A DNA stretch of 64,000 nt, from positions 1 to 64,000 of the forward strand of contig CAJUAL010000002.1 in assembly GCA_910584405.1 (NCBI GenBank), given 5' to 3'. Shown here piece by piece: positions 8,683 through 15,979 of this stretch (position 1 is the stretch's first letter; each line of letters starts with the position of its first letter). The translations under genes were made by a program, and so were the position numbers. The DNA is from an uncultured Vampirovibrio sp. GTDB lineage: Bacteria > Cyanobacteriota > Vampirovibrionia > Gastranaerophilales > Gastranaerophilaceae. The notes under the pieces are model-generated. The model had not been told where the DNA came from. It did not search any database and saw only the letters and a program-made list of their open reading frames with translations.

Positions 8683-8859
8683 TTATGCGATGAAGTTTGT
8701 TCCGAAACGGTTTGCGCCGTGGAAGAAAGACTGTTTCATAATTTGAGTTAAAGTCTTTTTAACAACTTTTTTATCACTTAATTCAACTTCTTTTAAAGCT
8801 TTTGATGTATCTTTATATGCGCTTGTTACTGCATCAGAAAATAATAGCACTGTAGCCAT
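8683..8859 (-). CDS. Small hypothetical protein (58 residues)
   Basis: An open frame from ATG at 8859 to TAA at 8683-8685. The ribosome-binding site GAGAGGA lies 8 bases upstream of the ATG. The peptide begins MATVLLFSDAVTSAYKDTSK and ends GANRFGTNFIA; it is amphipathic and basic in the middle with no signal peptide. The good ribosome-binding site and normal codon use argue that it is expressed. No family recognised. It sits alone between two plus-strand genes. Confidence 0.6.
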   Translation of the reverse strand: MATVLLFSDAVTSAYKDTSKALKEVELSDKKVVKKTLTQIMKQSFFHGANRFGTNFIA

Positions 8860-8951
8860 TTGTTTGTCCTCTCTTGTAATTCTTACTTAAACTAATTTCT
8901 TTTTCTTTATTTATCTCTTACATATATATAAAAACTCCCTATAAAAAAATA

Positions 8952-8979
8952 TTGACTTTTTATATTCAATTTATATAAC
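8952..8979 (+). promoter_or_regulatory. Promoter of the 497-residue coiled-coil gene
   Basis: TTGACT (8952-8957), 16-bp spacer, TATAAC (8974-8979), about 65 bases upstream of the start codon at 9044. Confidence 0.6.
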
Positions 8980-9043
8980 TTTTGTTACATATCTTAATAA
9001 ATGACAAAAAGTATTAAAGAAAACATGGAGAAGTGCCGAATAT

Positions 9044-10537
9044 ATGAGTAATAAGAGTTATGAAAGGAATGTTCAGATAATGGGAATATCAGCTTCACAA
9101 GCAAGATTACTATCCATAACAGCAAGATTAACTTCTAATGAATATCAATCTCAGCAGGTATCTAATTCTAAGATGAGATTAGCAATTCAATCACAGGAAG
9201 CCAGTCAGGAATATCTTGCAGCGTTGAATACTACCCAATATACATACATGTCTTTTGATGCTCAGGGTGATGCTCAAAATACAGCATTAACTGCAAATGT
9301 TTTATATCAATATTCAGATATGAAGAATCAATATCTGCTTTCTAATCCGTCAGGTCAGGTATTGTTGTTATCTGATGATGCAAGAAATTATAGAGAATCT
9401 GCAAATTTAGATGCATTTTTAGAAAAATACGGTATTAAAAAAGTATTTAAAAGTAAGTCTTTAGAAGAAAATTATAACAAGCTTAACGGTGAGTATTTCA
9501 CTAATGTTTATAACCAATGGGAAGCATTGGTTAAAGATGCTCGATTAAAAAATGATTATAGCGGTAACTATAATACTGAAGAGATTGAAGTTACAGTTGA
9601 TGAAAACACAGGTAAAGAGATTGTTAATACACAAATAAAAAATGAAACCTATGGTCCTTGTTCATCAGATGAGGCTTATAAGTATGAATCACATGGCGCT
9701 TATGTAGACTTTAGACAAGCTGAGTTAGCTTATAAAAATGCTTATGACCAATCACTTGCAACTGACAGTAATGGTGAATATATCTCTGCAACACCGGGTA
9801 TTGTTGGAGATGAGGCTCCGGATTATATTTATAGTACATATATCAATGCTCAACAAAAACTTTGGGATTGTTCTACATATCAAACATGGTTAAATGCCCA
9901 GGCAATGGAAGCTGCCGGAGGTGTTGACTCTGATTTGGGTAAGGCTGTTACAGAATATTATGAAATTTTATCAGAATTTACGACAGAAGCTGAAGATTTA
10001 GGCTGTACAACATTAGAACAAACTTATACTTATTCCGATGAAGATAAAGCAAAATGGTATACAAATCTTTGGTACCGCTTGAATGGTGAAAGTTCAATTA
10101 AAAACGAGATGGCTCAAAATAATGTTGCAGAATTAGATCATAATCTTGCATCAAGCTCTGAATGGATTCAGGATTGTTTAAAACAAGGTATTATAACAAT
10201 TGAAGCAGCATCAAATGAAAATGTTGAAAATGTTATTCAAAATGAAATTGAATCACTGCAAGATACGTTACATGTTAAGTTAAACGGTATCAAATGGGAA
10301 TCAAAGATTCACACATCTTGCCAAGATATTACTCAACAGGATAATGATACCGCGATTGCAAGAGCAGAAGCTGATTATGAAAGAAAAAATCGTGAAATCA
10401 GTGCAAAAGATTTGAAATACCAAAATAAAATTAAACTTCTTGATACAGAACATACAACATTAGAAAAAGAGTATGAATCAGTAAAATCAGCGTTAGATAA
10501 AAACGTTGGCAGATCATTTAAGACATTTAATTCATAA
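9044..10537 (+). CDS. Helical protein with GISASQARLL-type N-terminus, function unknown
   Basis: 497 residues. The N-terminal 60 residues read like a conserved helical module (SASQARLLSITARLTSNE then QQVSNSKMRLAIQ), reminiscent in style of flagellar hook-associated or other filament proteins, but I cannot assign it. The last 70 residues (about 425-490) form a charged coiled coil. No signal peptide, no Cys-rich part. Two starts are possible: ATG 9044 (GGAG 13 bases away) or ATG 9080 (AAGGAA 10 bases away, giving MGISASQ). It has its own promoter. Confidence 0.65.
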   Translation: MSNKSYERNVQIMGISASQARLLSITARLTSNEYQSQQVSNSKMRLAIQSQEASQEYLAALNTTQYTYMSFDAQGDAQNTALTANVLYQYSDMKNQYLLSNPSGQVLLLSDDARNYRESANLDAFLEKYGIKKVFKSKSLEENYNKLNGEYFTNVYNQWEALVKDARLKNDYSGNYNTEEIEVTVDENTGKEIVNTQIKNETYGPCSSDEAYKYESHGAYVDFRQAELAYKNAYDQSLATDSNGEYISATPGIVGDEAPDYIYSTYINAQQKLWDCSTYQTWLNAQAMEAAGGVDSDLGKAVTEYYEILSEFTTEAEDLGCTTLEQTYTYSDEDKAKWYTNLWYRLNGESSIKNEMAQNNVAELDHNLASSSEWIQDCLKQGIITIEAASNENVENVIQNEIESLQDTLHVKLNGIKWESKIHTSCQDITQQDNDTAIARAEADYERKNREISAKDLKYQNKIKLLDTEHTTLEKEYESVKSALDKNVGRSFKTFNS

Positions 10538-10567
10538 GATTTATAAATATTTATTTCCCCTAACATT

Positions 10568-10596
10568 TTTACAACCCCTCCCGTTTATAGTATAAT
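10568..10596 (+). promoter_or_regulatory. Promoter of isocitrate dehydrogenase
   Basis: TTTACA (10568-10573), exactly 17 bp, TATAAT (10591-10596). GGAGG at 10610-10614 is the ribosome-binding site for the ATG at 10623. Confidence 0.75.
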
Positions 10597-10622
10597 AAAC
10601 CTATCAACCGGAGGTTTTTTTT

Positions 10623-11618
10623 ATGCGCAGAATTACATTGATAAACGGTGACGGTATTGGTCCTGAAATTTCAGATAGTGTTATGAAAATCATAAAGGCA
10701 AGCGGGCTTGAGATAGATTGGGATATTCAAACCGCAGGAGCTGATGTTATTGAAGCGGAAGGAACACCACTACCGCAAAGAGTTTTGGATTCTGTAAAAG
10801 AAAATAAAGTTGCATTAAAGGCTCCTGTTACAACGCCAATTGGTAAAGGCTTTCGCTCTGTTAACGTTCAATTGCGAAAAGATTTAGACTTGTATGCTAA
10901 TTTGCGACCTTGTAAGAACCTTCCAAATGTAAAAACAAGGTTTGAAAATGTTAATTTGGTTGTAGTGAGAGAAAATACCGAAGACTTATACGCAGGTGTT
11001 GAAGAGCAGGTAGATAGTGACACTGCTCACAGTATAAAAATTATTACAAGACAGGCTTCTGAAAGAATTTGTCGTTTTGCGTTTGAGTATGCCGTAAAAA
11101 ATAACAGGCATGAAGTTTGCTGTGTGACAAAAGCAAATATTATGAAACTTTCTGACGGGTTATTTTTAGAATCTTTCAGGACGGTCGCTAAAGAATTTCC
11201 AAATATTCATACTCGTGAGATTTTGGTTGATAATCTTTGTATGCAGCTTGTTCAAGACCCGACAAGGTTTGATGTTTTGGTTTTACCAAATCTTTACGGT
11301 GATATTGTGTCTGATTTAACTGCCGGTTTAATCGGAGGTTTAGGGGTCGCGCAAGGTGCCAATATCGGACTTGATTGTGCTGTATTTGAACCTGTTCACG
11401 GTTCTGCGCCTGATATCAAAGGTCAAAATAAAGCTAATCCGACAGCTCTTTTGATGTCTGCTGTTGAAATGCTTAAATATATCGGTGAAAATCTTTACGC
11501 TGAAAAGATTGAGAATGCTCTATTTAAAACACTTTCAGAAGGTAAAAAGACCTGCGACTTAGGTGGTAGTTTATCAACAACAGACTTTACGGATGCTGTA
11601 ATTGCAAATTTAAGCTAA
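10623..11618 (+). CDS. icd: Isocitrate dehydrogenase (NAD-dependent type)
   Basis: Oxidatively decarboxylates isocitrate to 2-oxoglutarate, supplying the carbon skeleton for glutamate. 331 residues, the short form of the isocitrate/isopropylmalate dehydrogenase family. Signatures: NGDGIGPE near the start, the substrate loop FRSVNVQLRKDLDLYANLRP with Ser and Asn typical of isocitrate binding, the conserved TEDLYAGVEE, the catalytic Lys in VTKANIMK, the metal Asp pair in NLYGDIVSD and the GSAPDIKGQNKANP cofactor loop. The isocitrate-type SVN loop argues against LeuB. NAD specificity is inferred from size and family. Convergent with the XRE gene, overlapping by 9 bases. Confidence 0.88.
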   Translation: MRRITLINGDGIGPEISDSVMKIIKASGLEIDWDIQTAGADVIEAEGTPLPQRVLDSVKENKVALKAPVTTPIGKGFRSVNVQLRKDLDLYANLRPCKNLPNVKTRFENVNLVVVRENTEDLYAGVEEQVDSDTAHSIKIITRQASERICRFAFEYAVKNNRHEVCCVTKANIMKLSDGLFLESFRTVAKEFPNIHTREILVDNLCMQLVQDPTRFDVLVLPNLYGDIVSDLTAGLIGGLGVAQGANIGLDCAVFEPVHGSAPDIKGQNKANPTALLMSAVEMLKYIGENLYAEKIENALFKTLSEGKKTCDLGGSLSTTDFTDAVIANLS

Positions 11619-11927
11619 TAATACCTTTGCAAGTCTTAATAAGCGTTCTTTGTCATTAATATCCAGCTTGTCAAAGATTTTTAATAGATCCGATTTTAGT
11701 TGAGCTTCCGAAGTTTTATGGTTATAATCAAAGAAGTCTTCAAGTTCAATTCCCAAATTATCCGCAATTTTTTCAAGATTAGATAGCAGCGGAAAGTTTT
11801 TACCTGATTCGATTTTACTTATTGATTGCGGTTCTATTCCGGCAATTTCAGCCATTTTGTCCTGTGTATAACCAAAATTTTTACGAATTTCTTTAAATCT
11901 TTTTCCAAAAATTTGTTTCTTATTCAT
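11610..11927 (-). CDS. XRE-family transcriptional regulator
   Basis: 105 residues from ATG at 11927, chosen because AGAGGG lies 3-8 bases upstream; an 18-codon extension upstream has no such site. Residues about 8-62 are a Cro/CI helix-turn-helix (FKEIRKNFGYTQDKMAEIAG, SISKIESGKNFPLLSNLEK). A helical tail follows (LLKIFDKLDINDKERLLRLA) that is shared with the regulators at 23327 and 38116. Its 3' end overlaps icd by 9 bases. Its upstream region also holds the prepilin promoter, so it could regulate itself or the prepilin gene (inference). Confidence 0.85.
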   Translation of the reverse strand: MNKKQIFGKRFKEIRKNFGYTQDKMAEIAGIEPQSISKIESGKNFPLLSNLEKIADNLGIELEDFFDYNHKTSEAQLKSDLLKIFDKLDINDKERLLRLAKVLLA

Positions 11928-11993
11928 AAGCCCTCTTGTCAGTAGAATATCAGTACTTAGTATAAAAATACATATATTCAAAAGTTCAAAACA

Positions 11994-12022
11994 TTGAAAT
12001 TTAGAGCGTATAAGTGTATAAT
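11994..12022 (+). promoter_or_regulatory. Promoter of the prepilin gene
   Basis: TTGAAA (11994-11999), 17-bp spacer, TATAAT (12017-12022); AAGAGG lies before the ATG at 12061. Confidence 0.75.
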
Positions 12023-12060
12023 GTTCATGTTGTAGTTTATTTTTAAGAGGATTTGAACGT

Positions 12061-12789
12061 ATGAGTAAGAAAAGTTTTGCATTTACACTTGCAGAAGTAT
12101 TAATTACCCTTGGTATTATTGGTGTTGTTGCGGCAATGACAATCCCAACACTTATTGCAAATACAAACGGAGCAAAATACAGAAGTCAATTTAAAAAGAC
12201 ACTATCAACACTTAATCAATCGGTTAGAATGGCTACGGCTCAGGCAGATGTCGATTTTGCATCTGTTAATTTAGCTTGTGTGAATGCCGGAGGCGGTCCC
12301 GGTGCAACTGCTCAAACTTTAGAAAATTCTTTAACCATGTGTGCTATTTTTAATTCTACTTTAGCCGGAAGTAAATTTAATTTAAACGGATTAAAAGATA
12401 AAAATGGAGCAACTTATTTTAGTGTGGTAAAACGTCAGGCATTACCCAGTTTGGGTGGATATCTTACATATTCTTTAGCAGATGGTTCTTTAATCGGTTT
12501 TAGTCTTATTGCTACTAAGTGTGATTTACCGATAGGTACAATTCTTGATTCAACATGGATTGAAAGCAATAAAAAATGTGTTGGTTTTATTGATGTTAAC
12601 GGTATAAGTTTACCGAATAAAGAGGTAAGCTGCTCAGATGGTACAGATACAAAATTTGAACCCGATAAGCCTTGTATTGTAAAAAATGATGCAAATCACA
12701 TGACCGATATTTTCCCTATAGTATTTCATAACGGAGTTGTTGAACCTGCAACGAATGCTTCAAAATATGTTTTAAGTACTGCAAAATAA
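12061..12789 (+). CDS. Type IV pilin-like / pseudopilin protein
   Basis: 242 residues. The N-terminus is a prepilin leader: a short basic SKKSFA, then FTLAEVLITLGIIGVVAAM. Cleavage is expected between Ala7 and Phe8 (Ala instead of the usual Gly), and Glu at mature position 5 is present. The hydrophobic helix is followed by a periplasmic/extracellular domain with about eight Cys. It would be processed by a prepilin peptidase and assembled by a type IV pilus or type II secretion-like machine, neither of which is in this window. Stand-alone gene with its own promoter. Confidence 0.85.
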   Translation: MSKKSFAFTLAEVLITLGIIGVVAAMTIPTLIANTNGAKYRSQFKKTLSTLNQSVRMATAQADVDFASVNLACVNAGGGPGATAQTLENSLTMCAIFNSTLAGSKFNLNGLKDKNGATYFSVVKRQALPSLGGYLTYSLADGSLIGFSLIATKCDLPIGTILDSTWIESNKKCVGFIDVNGISLPNKEVSCSDGTDTKFEPDKPCIVKNDANHMTDIFPIVFHNGVVEPATNASKYVLSTAK

Positions 12790-12830
12790 TTATATTTTTA
12801 TAGCCAAGTGGCTATATTTACGGGTAACTC

Positions 12831-12859
12831 TTGACAAAATTCGTAAAATCGTAAATAAT
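12831..12859 (+). promoter_or_regulatory. Promoter of the candidate antisense antitoxin RNA
   Basis: Perfect TTGACA (12831-12836), exactly 17 bp, AATAAT (12854-12859, 5 of 6 to consensus). It points into the 3' end of the small hydrophobic peptide gene on the other strand; a start near 12866 is expected. Confidence 0.65.
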
Positions 12860-12865
12860 GTGCAT

Positions 12866-12972
12866 ATAGGGAAAAGGCTCTAAGAGCCGTGAACTCTCAA
12901 AGCCTTTCTTAACTCCCTATTTTGCAATGATTAGCGCTATTATTATCAACAAGATAAGAAATAGCGCTTTTT
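12866..12972 (+). ncRNA. Candidate antisense antitoxin RNA (type I system)
   Basis: Delimited by the promoter at 12831-12859 and a strong intrinsic terminator at 12933-12972: AGCGCTATT, one A-G mismatch, TTATC, loop AACAA, GATAA, AATAGCGCT, then TTTTT. The roughly 107-nt RNA is fully complementary to the 3' half of the peptide mRNA on the minus strand, including its stop codon and terminator hairpin. Its own terminator arms are the coding sequence of the hydrophobic peptide. I infer an antitoxin RNA that pairs with the toxin mRNA, as RatA does with txpA. No open reading frame is evident on this strand. Confidence 0.55.
12874..12906 (-). terminator. Terminator hairpin of the small toxin-like mRNA
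   Basis: On the minus strand AAGGCTTTGAGAG pairs with CTCTTAGAGCCTT (13 bp with two G-U pairs, 7-base loop), followed by TTTTCCC. An outer ATAGGG/CCCTAT pair extends it. The U-run is short, so termination strength is uncertain. Confidence 0.55.
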
Positions 12973-12991
12973 CGCTTACGCTGAATTGCAT
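12917..12991 (-). CDS. Small hydrophobic peptide, candidate type I toxin (24 residues)
   Basis: ATG at 12991 to TAG at 12917-12919. The peptide is MQFSVSEKALF, then a single hydrophobic helix LILLIIIALIIA, then Lys: the layout of small membrane-active toxins such as the TxpA/BsrG and holin-like toxin groups (similarity of plan only). GAGG lies 2-5 bases upstream of the ATG within a GGTGGTGAGG stretch. In the about 72-nt leader, ACCACCTCCG (13036-13045) can pair with the bases beside that site (12998-13009), as in translationally locked toxin mRNAs. An oppositely transcribed RNA covers its 3' half. Likely inner-membrane target. Confidence 0.6.
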   Translation of the reverse strand: MQFSVSEKALFLILLIIIALIIAK

Positions 12992-13069
12992 TTCCTCACC
13001 ACCTTTCCGCGTTTTTCCTCTTAACAAGTTTGTGTCGGAGGTGGTAACGGGAGCTTACCCTGTAAATCT

Positions 13070-13098
13070 ATCCTAGCATATCTTTCCCCCTTTGTCTA
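13070..13098 (-). promoter_or_regulatory. Promoter of the small hydrophobic peptide gene
   Basis: On the minus strand TAGACA (13098-13093), exactly 17 bp, TAGGAT (13075-13070). Transcription would begin near 13063, giving a leader of about 72 bases. Confidence 0.55.
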
Positions 13099-13132
13099 GT
13101 ATTCTTAATAATATTTCCATGTTTGTTTAAAA

Positions 13133-13162
13133 AAAGAAAAAGTGTTCGATTGTCGAACACTT
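13133..13162 (-). terminator. Terminator of the 556-residue TPR gene
   Basis: Perfect 10-bp stem AAGTGTTCGA / TCGAACACTT with a 3-base loop, followed on the minus strand by TTTTCTTTTTTT. Confidence 0.85.
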
Positions 13163-13197
13163 AAATTACCTCATTTAGTAAATGTATAAATATATCC

Positions 13198-14868
13198 TTA
13201 TAATTCAAATAAACTATGAAGTCTTGCTTGAATATCTTCTTCGTCAAGTTCTTCTGTTAATCTGTTTAAATCTATAGCCATTTGATAATAATGTGCTGCA
13301 TCGTTTGTGAATCCTAATTCCTGACTTGCTCGTCCTGCGTTAAAGTATGCAAGTGTGTAATTAGGGTTTAATGAAATTGCCTCTTCAAAGTACTCTAAGG
13401 CTTCTTCCGGATTTACAAGTCCGTCTAAGTAAAGTATTCCTAAGTTATTTTGTGCATATTCGTTTTCCGGTTTCAATTCAACTGCTTTATGATATGCAAC
13501 AAGTGCTTCTTCAAGGTAATCCTTTTCCCATAGGGCTATACCGACCTTTGAATAGGCTCTGTAATCATCAGGGTTTAAGGTTATCGCATCACAATATGAA
13601 CGGATAGCTTTATCTAAGTCATAGTCTGCCATGTGAATATCGCCAAGCGCTATGTATAAGTCATAATTTTTAGGGTCTAAAATAATTCCTGCCTGATATG
13701 TAGAAACGGCTGCTTCAATATTGCCTTTTTGTTCTGCATAAATTGAACCTAAAGCTTGACATACGATTGATGTCCACTCAGCATCAGGATTTATTGAAAT
13801 TGCTTTTTGATAGTGTTCTATTGCATCGTCATAAAGCTCTGCTTTAGCATAAGCATAACCCAATGAATTGTTGAAAAACGGGTTTTCAGGGTCATGATCT
13901 ACAGCAAGTTTGAATGCACTTACTGAGTTTAACTTATCCTCTTTTGCCATATATAAATGTCCGAGCTCATAGTAAATTTGTGCCGTATCAATTTTAAATT
14001 CCAATAATTTTTCATAACAATCAATTGCTTCTTCTGTATTTTCTGGGAAGTATGTTTGAATAATTGTTGCAAGTTTTATCAAAATTTCACGATTTAACGG
14101 GTTAGCTTCTAAAACTTTTCTGTAGCAGTCTACTGTTGTTTCAATATCTTTGCTTCTTAGCGCTAAATCTCCGATTTTATTGTAAAAATGTTCTGAGTGA
14201 ATAGTGTTTTCAACCGCTTGTTCATAAACTTTTTTGGCTGAATCATACATTTTAAATTTTTCAAAGAATTTTCCGACCGTATTGTATGAAAAAATTGAAA
14301 CATCTTTTGTCATGTTTTTGTAAAACATTTTCATAGTTGGTCTGTCCCAGGCAAGCATAAGACTTCCTGTTAAAAAGTAGTACAAAAATCCTGCATAATC
14401 TTTATAGGTACAATTATCTTGCGTATTTATTTTCTGCAAAATAGATTGAGATAAAATCATGCGCGGTCTGCCTGAAGATAGAGGATTCATGTCTATAGCA
14501 GATTTAAATTCTTTTTCTGCGGCTTGAAAATCCTGAGCAAGCTGCATGAAATAACCTGTATAAAGGTGTGCGTCTTTATTACTTGGAGATAGCGAAATTG
14601 CTGTTTTACACTGCTCAATCGCGGTTCCTATACTGATTTGCCCTTGTTCCCACATCAAAGTTGCCAGACGATAGTATGTTTCCGGTATTGTCGGGTCGTA
14701 TTTAACTGCATCAACATAGTGTTCTACAGCTTCTTGTAAGTCATTATTTCTTTGACCGATAAGATATTTTTCATGAGCAATTCTTGCTTTTTCCAGTGAA
14801 TCTTTTGCTCTTTCTTTATTCTCTATGTTGTTTGTGCCAATCATCGGCATTAATACTTGTTCTGACAT
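13198..14868 (-). CDS. Tetratricopeptide repeat protein
   Basis: 556 residues, made almost wholly of TPR units. The clearest run lies at about 275-540 (motifs such as AVDHDPENPFFNNSLGYAYA, YQKAISINPDAEW, YCDAITLNPDDYRAYSKVG, YHKAVELKPENEYAQNNLGI). No signal peptide or catalytic domain, so it is probably a cytoplasmic scaffold. GGAG stands 8 bases before the ATG. A shorter relative lies at 57734, and another TPR gene is cut by the window end, so the family is expanded here. Monocistronic, with a terminator on the far side of the toxin-like locus. Confidence 0.85.
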   Translation of the reverse strand: MSEQVLMPMIGTNNIENKERAKDSLEKARIAHEKYLIGQRNNDLQEAVEHYVDAVKYDPTIPETYYRLATLMWEQGQISIGTAIEQCKTAISLSPSNKDAHLYTGYFMQLAQDFQAAEKEFKSAIDMNPLSSGRPRMILSQSILQKINTQDNCTYKDYAGFLYYFLTGSLMLAWDRPTMKMFYKNMTKDVSIFSYNTVGKFFEKFKMYDSAKKVYEQAVENTIHSEHFYNKIGDLALRSKDIETTVDCYRKVLEANPLNREILIKLATIIQTYFPENTEEAIDCYEKLLEFKIDTAQIYYELGHLYMAKEDKLNSVSAFKLAVDHDPENPFFNNSLGYAYAKAELYDDAIEHYQKAISINPDAEWTSIVCQALGSIYAEQKGNIEAAVSTYQAGIILDPKNYDLYIALGDIHMADYDLDKAIRSYCDAITLNPDDYRAYSKVGIALWEKDYLEEALVAYHKAVELKPENEYAQNNLGILYLDGLVNPEEALEYFEEAISLNPNYTLAYFNAGRASQELGFTNDAAHYYQMAIDLNRLTEELDEEDIQARLHSLFEL

Positions 14869-14980
14869 TTTGAAGCTCCAATAAAAATATATATAGATTT
14901 ACATGACATGTCGGGGCTAAATTTTATATCTTTAACATTTATCAGAAAATCTCATACATTTGTATTAGAAAATGGGATAA

Positions 14981-15011
14981 AAAAAGAACGGATATTAAAT
15001 CCGTTCTTTTT
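14981..15011. terminator. Bidirectional-looking terminator after the Bax-inhibitor family gene
   Basis: 13-bp stem AAAAAGAACGGAT / ATCCGTTCTTTTT with a 5-base loop, just beyond the stop codon of the minus-strand gene at 15020. Confidence 0.85.
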
Positions 15012-15019
15012 AAATTTGC

Positions 15020-15760
15020 TTAATTGTTTCTGCTTTGGAGTTTCATTAATAGATTTAGTATTTCAATATACATCCAAATTATTGTGACCAGAAGTGAAAA
15101 TCCGCAATACCATTCAAAAGCTTTATCTACTTTATTAGAAAGATTTTCAATTAAATCAAAATCAATTATCAGGTTAAAAGATGCTACAGCAACGACAATA
15201 ATGCTGAAACCGATTCCTATCGGACTGTTTGAAAATATTGCAGGTATATTTAAGTGGAAAAGGTTTAGTATGATTTGCAAAAGGTAAACACCAAAAATTG
15301 CAAAAGTTGATGTGAATAAAACTTTTTTAAAAGTTCCTGTGCATTTTATGATATTTGTTTTATACAGTAAAAACATGCTAAACAAAGCGAAAAGTGTTCC
15401 AATTGCAGCTTGAGAAGCTACACCGGGAAATTTTGTATTAACAACAGCAGAAATAAAACCAAGGATTAAGCCCTCACAAAGTGCATAAAGCGAGGTTGTA
15501 AACATAAGAAATCTGTTTTTCGGACCAAAACAAATTATCAGGCAAAGTATAACGCCGCCCCAAAGTCCAAATTTTGATAATGCAATAGCTTTATCAGCAA
15601 AACCTGATAAAATAAGTCCCCAATTGTAAGCAAAAGTTATAGCCGTAAGCAGCCCCAAAAAGCATGTTTTTAATATAGTTCCATTAACTGTCATGACATT
15701 TTCATGTTCGGATTCAAGATTTGAACTGAAAACTCGTTCGTTTAATACGGGATTAGCCAT
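15020..15760 (-). CDS. Bax inhibitor-1 / YccA-family membrane protein
   Basis: 246 residues with seven hydrophobic segments from about residue 30 on, a layout matching the BaxI_1/YccA-like family: ending with the conserved Asp-containing helix NLIIDFDLIENL and FEWYCGFSLLVTIIWMYIEIL. Known relatives are multipass inner-membrane proteins linked to Ca2+/H+ leak and membrane stress; the role here is not shown by the sequence. I chose ATG 15760 because AAAGGAG lies 6 bases upstream; an 11-codon longer start swallows that site. Confidence 0.85.
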   Translation of the reverse strand: MANPVLNERVFSSNLESEHENVMTVNGTILKTCFLGLLTAITFAYNWGLILSGFADKAIALSKFGLWGGVILCLIICFGPKNRFLMFTTSLYALCEGLILGFISAVVNTKFPGVASQAAIGTLFALFSMFLLYKTNIIKCTGTFKKVLFTSTFAIFGVYLLQIILNLFHLNIPAIFSNSPIGIGFSIIVVAVASFNLIIDFDLIENLSNKVDKAFEWYCGFSLLVTIIWMYIEILNLLMKLQSRNN

Positions 15761-15852
15761 AAAAGCTCCTTTCTTTGATACATATCCGATCAATGTTATA
15801 TTAGCATATAAAAAGAAAATCTCAATTCTCCAAATAAAAATTAAAAAAGTAC

Positions 15853-15879
15853 TTTACAATAAATTTTTTTTGTTATAAA
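15853..15879 (+). promoter_or_regulatory. Probable promoter of tRNA-Asn
   Basis: TTTACA (15853-15858) and TATAAA (15874-15879), 15-bp spacer (slightly short), 28 bases before the tRNA. Confidence 0.5.
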
Positions 15880-15907
15880 CTAAAGAAGTCGGCAATAAGC
15901 CGCATAT

Positions 15908-15979
15908 TCCTCAGTAGCTCAATGGCGGAGCATTCGACTGTTAATCGAAGGGTTGCTGGTTCGAGTCCAGCCTGGGGAG
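15908..15979 (+). tRNA. tRNA-Asn (GTT)
   Basis: Acceptor TCCTCAG pairs with CTGGGGA (one G-T pair), D-arm GCTC...GAGC, anticodon arm TTCGA-CTGTTAA-TCGAA with anticodon GTT, T-arm GCTGG-TTCGAGT-CCAGC, discriminator G. CCA is not encoded. The last 39 bases overlap, antisense, the 3' end of the serine recombinase gene, which marks the tRNA as the probable integration target of the element to the right. Confidence 0.95.

Noticed and set aside
10601..10622. Small attenuator-like hairpin before the isocitrate dehydrogenase gene (AACCT / AGGTT plus T-run)
   Set aside because: Only a 5-bp stem that overlaps the ribosome-binding site; more likely just the AT-rich leader.
3181..11964. 10-mer TACTTAGTAT shared by two promoter regions (3180 and 11955)
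   Set aside because: A 10-mer match is expected by chance in 64 kb of AT-rich DNA.
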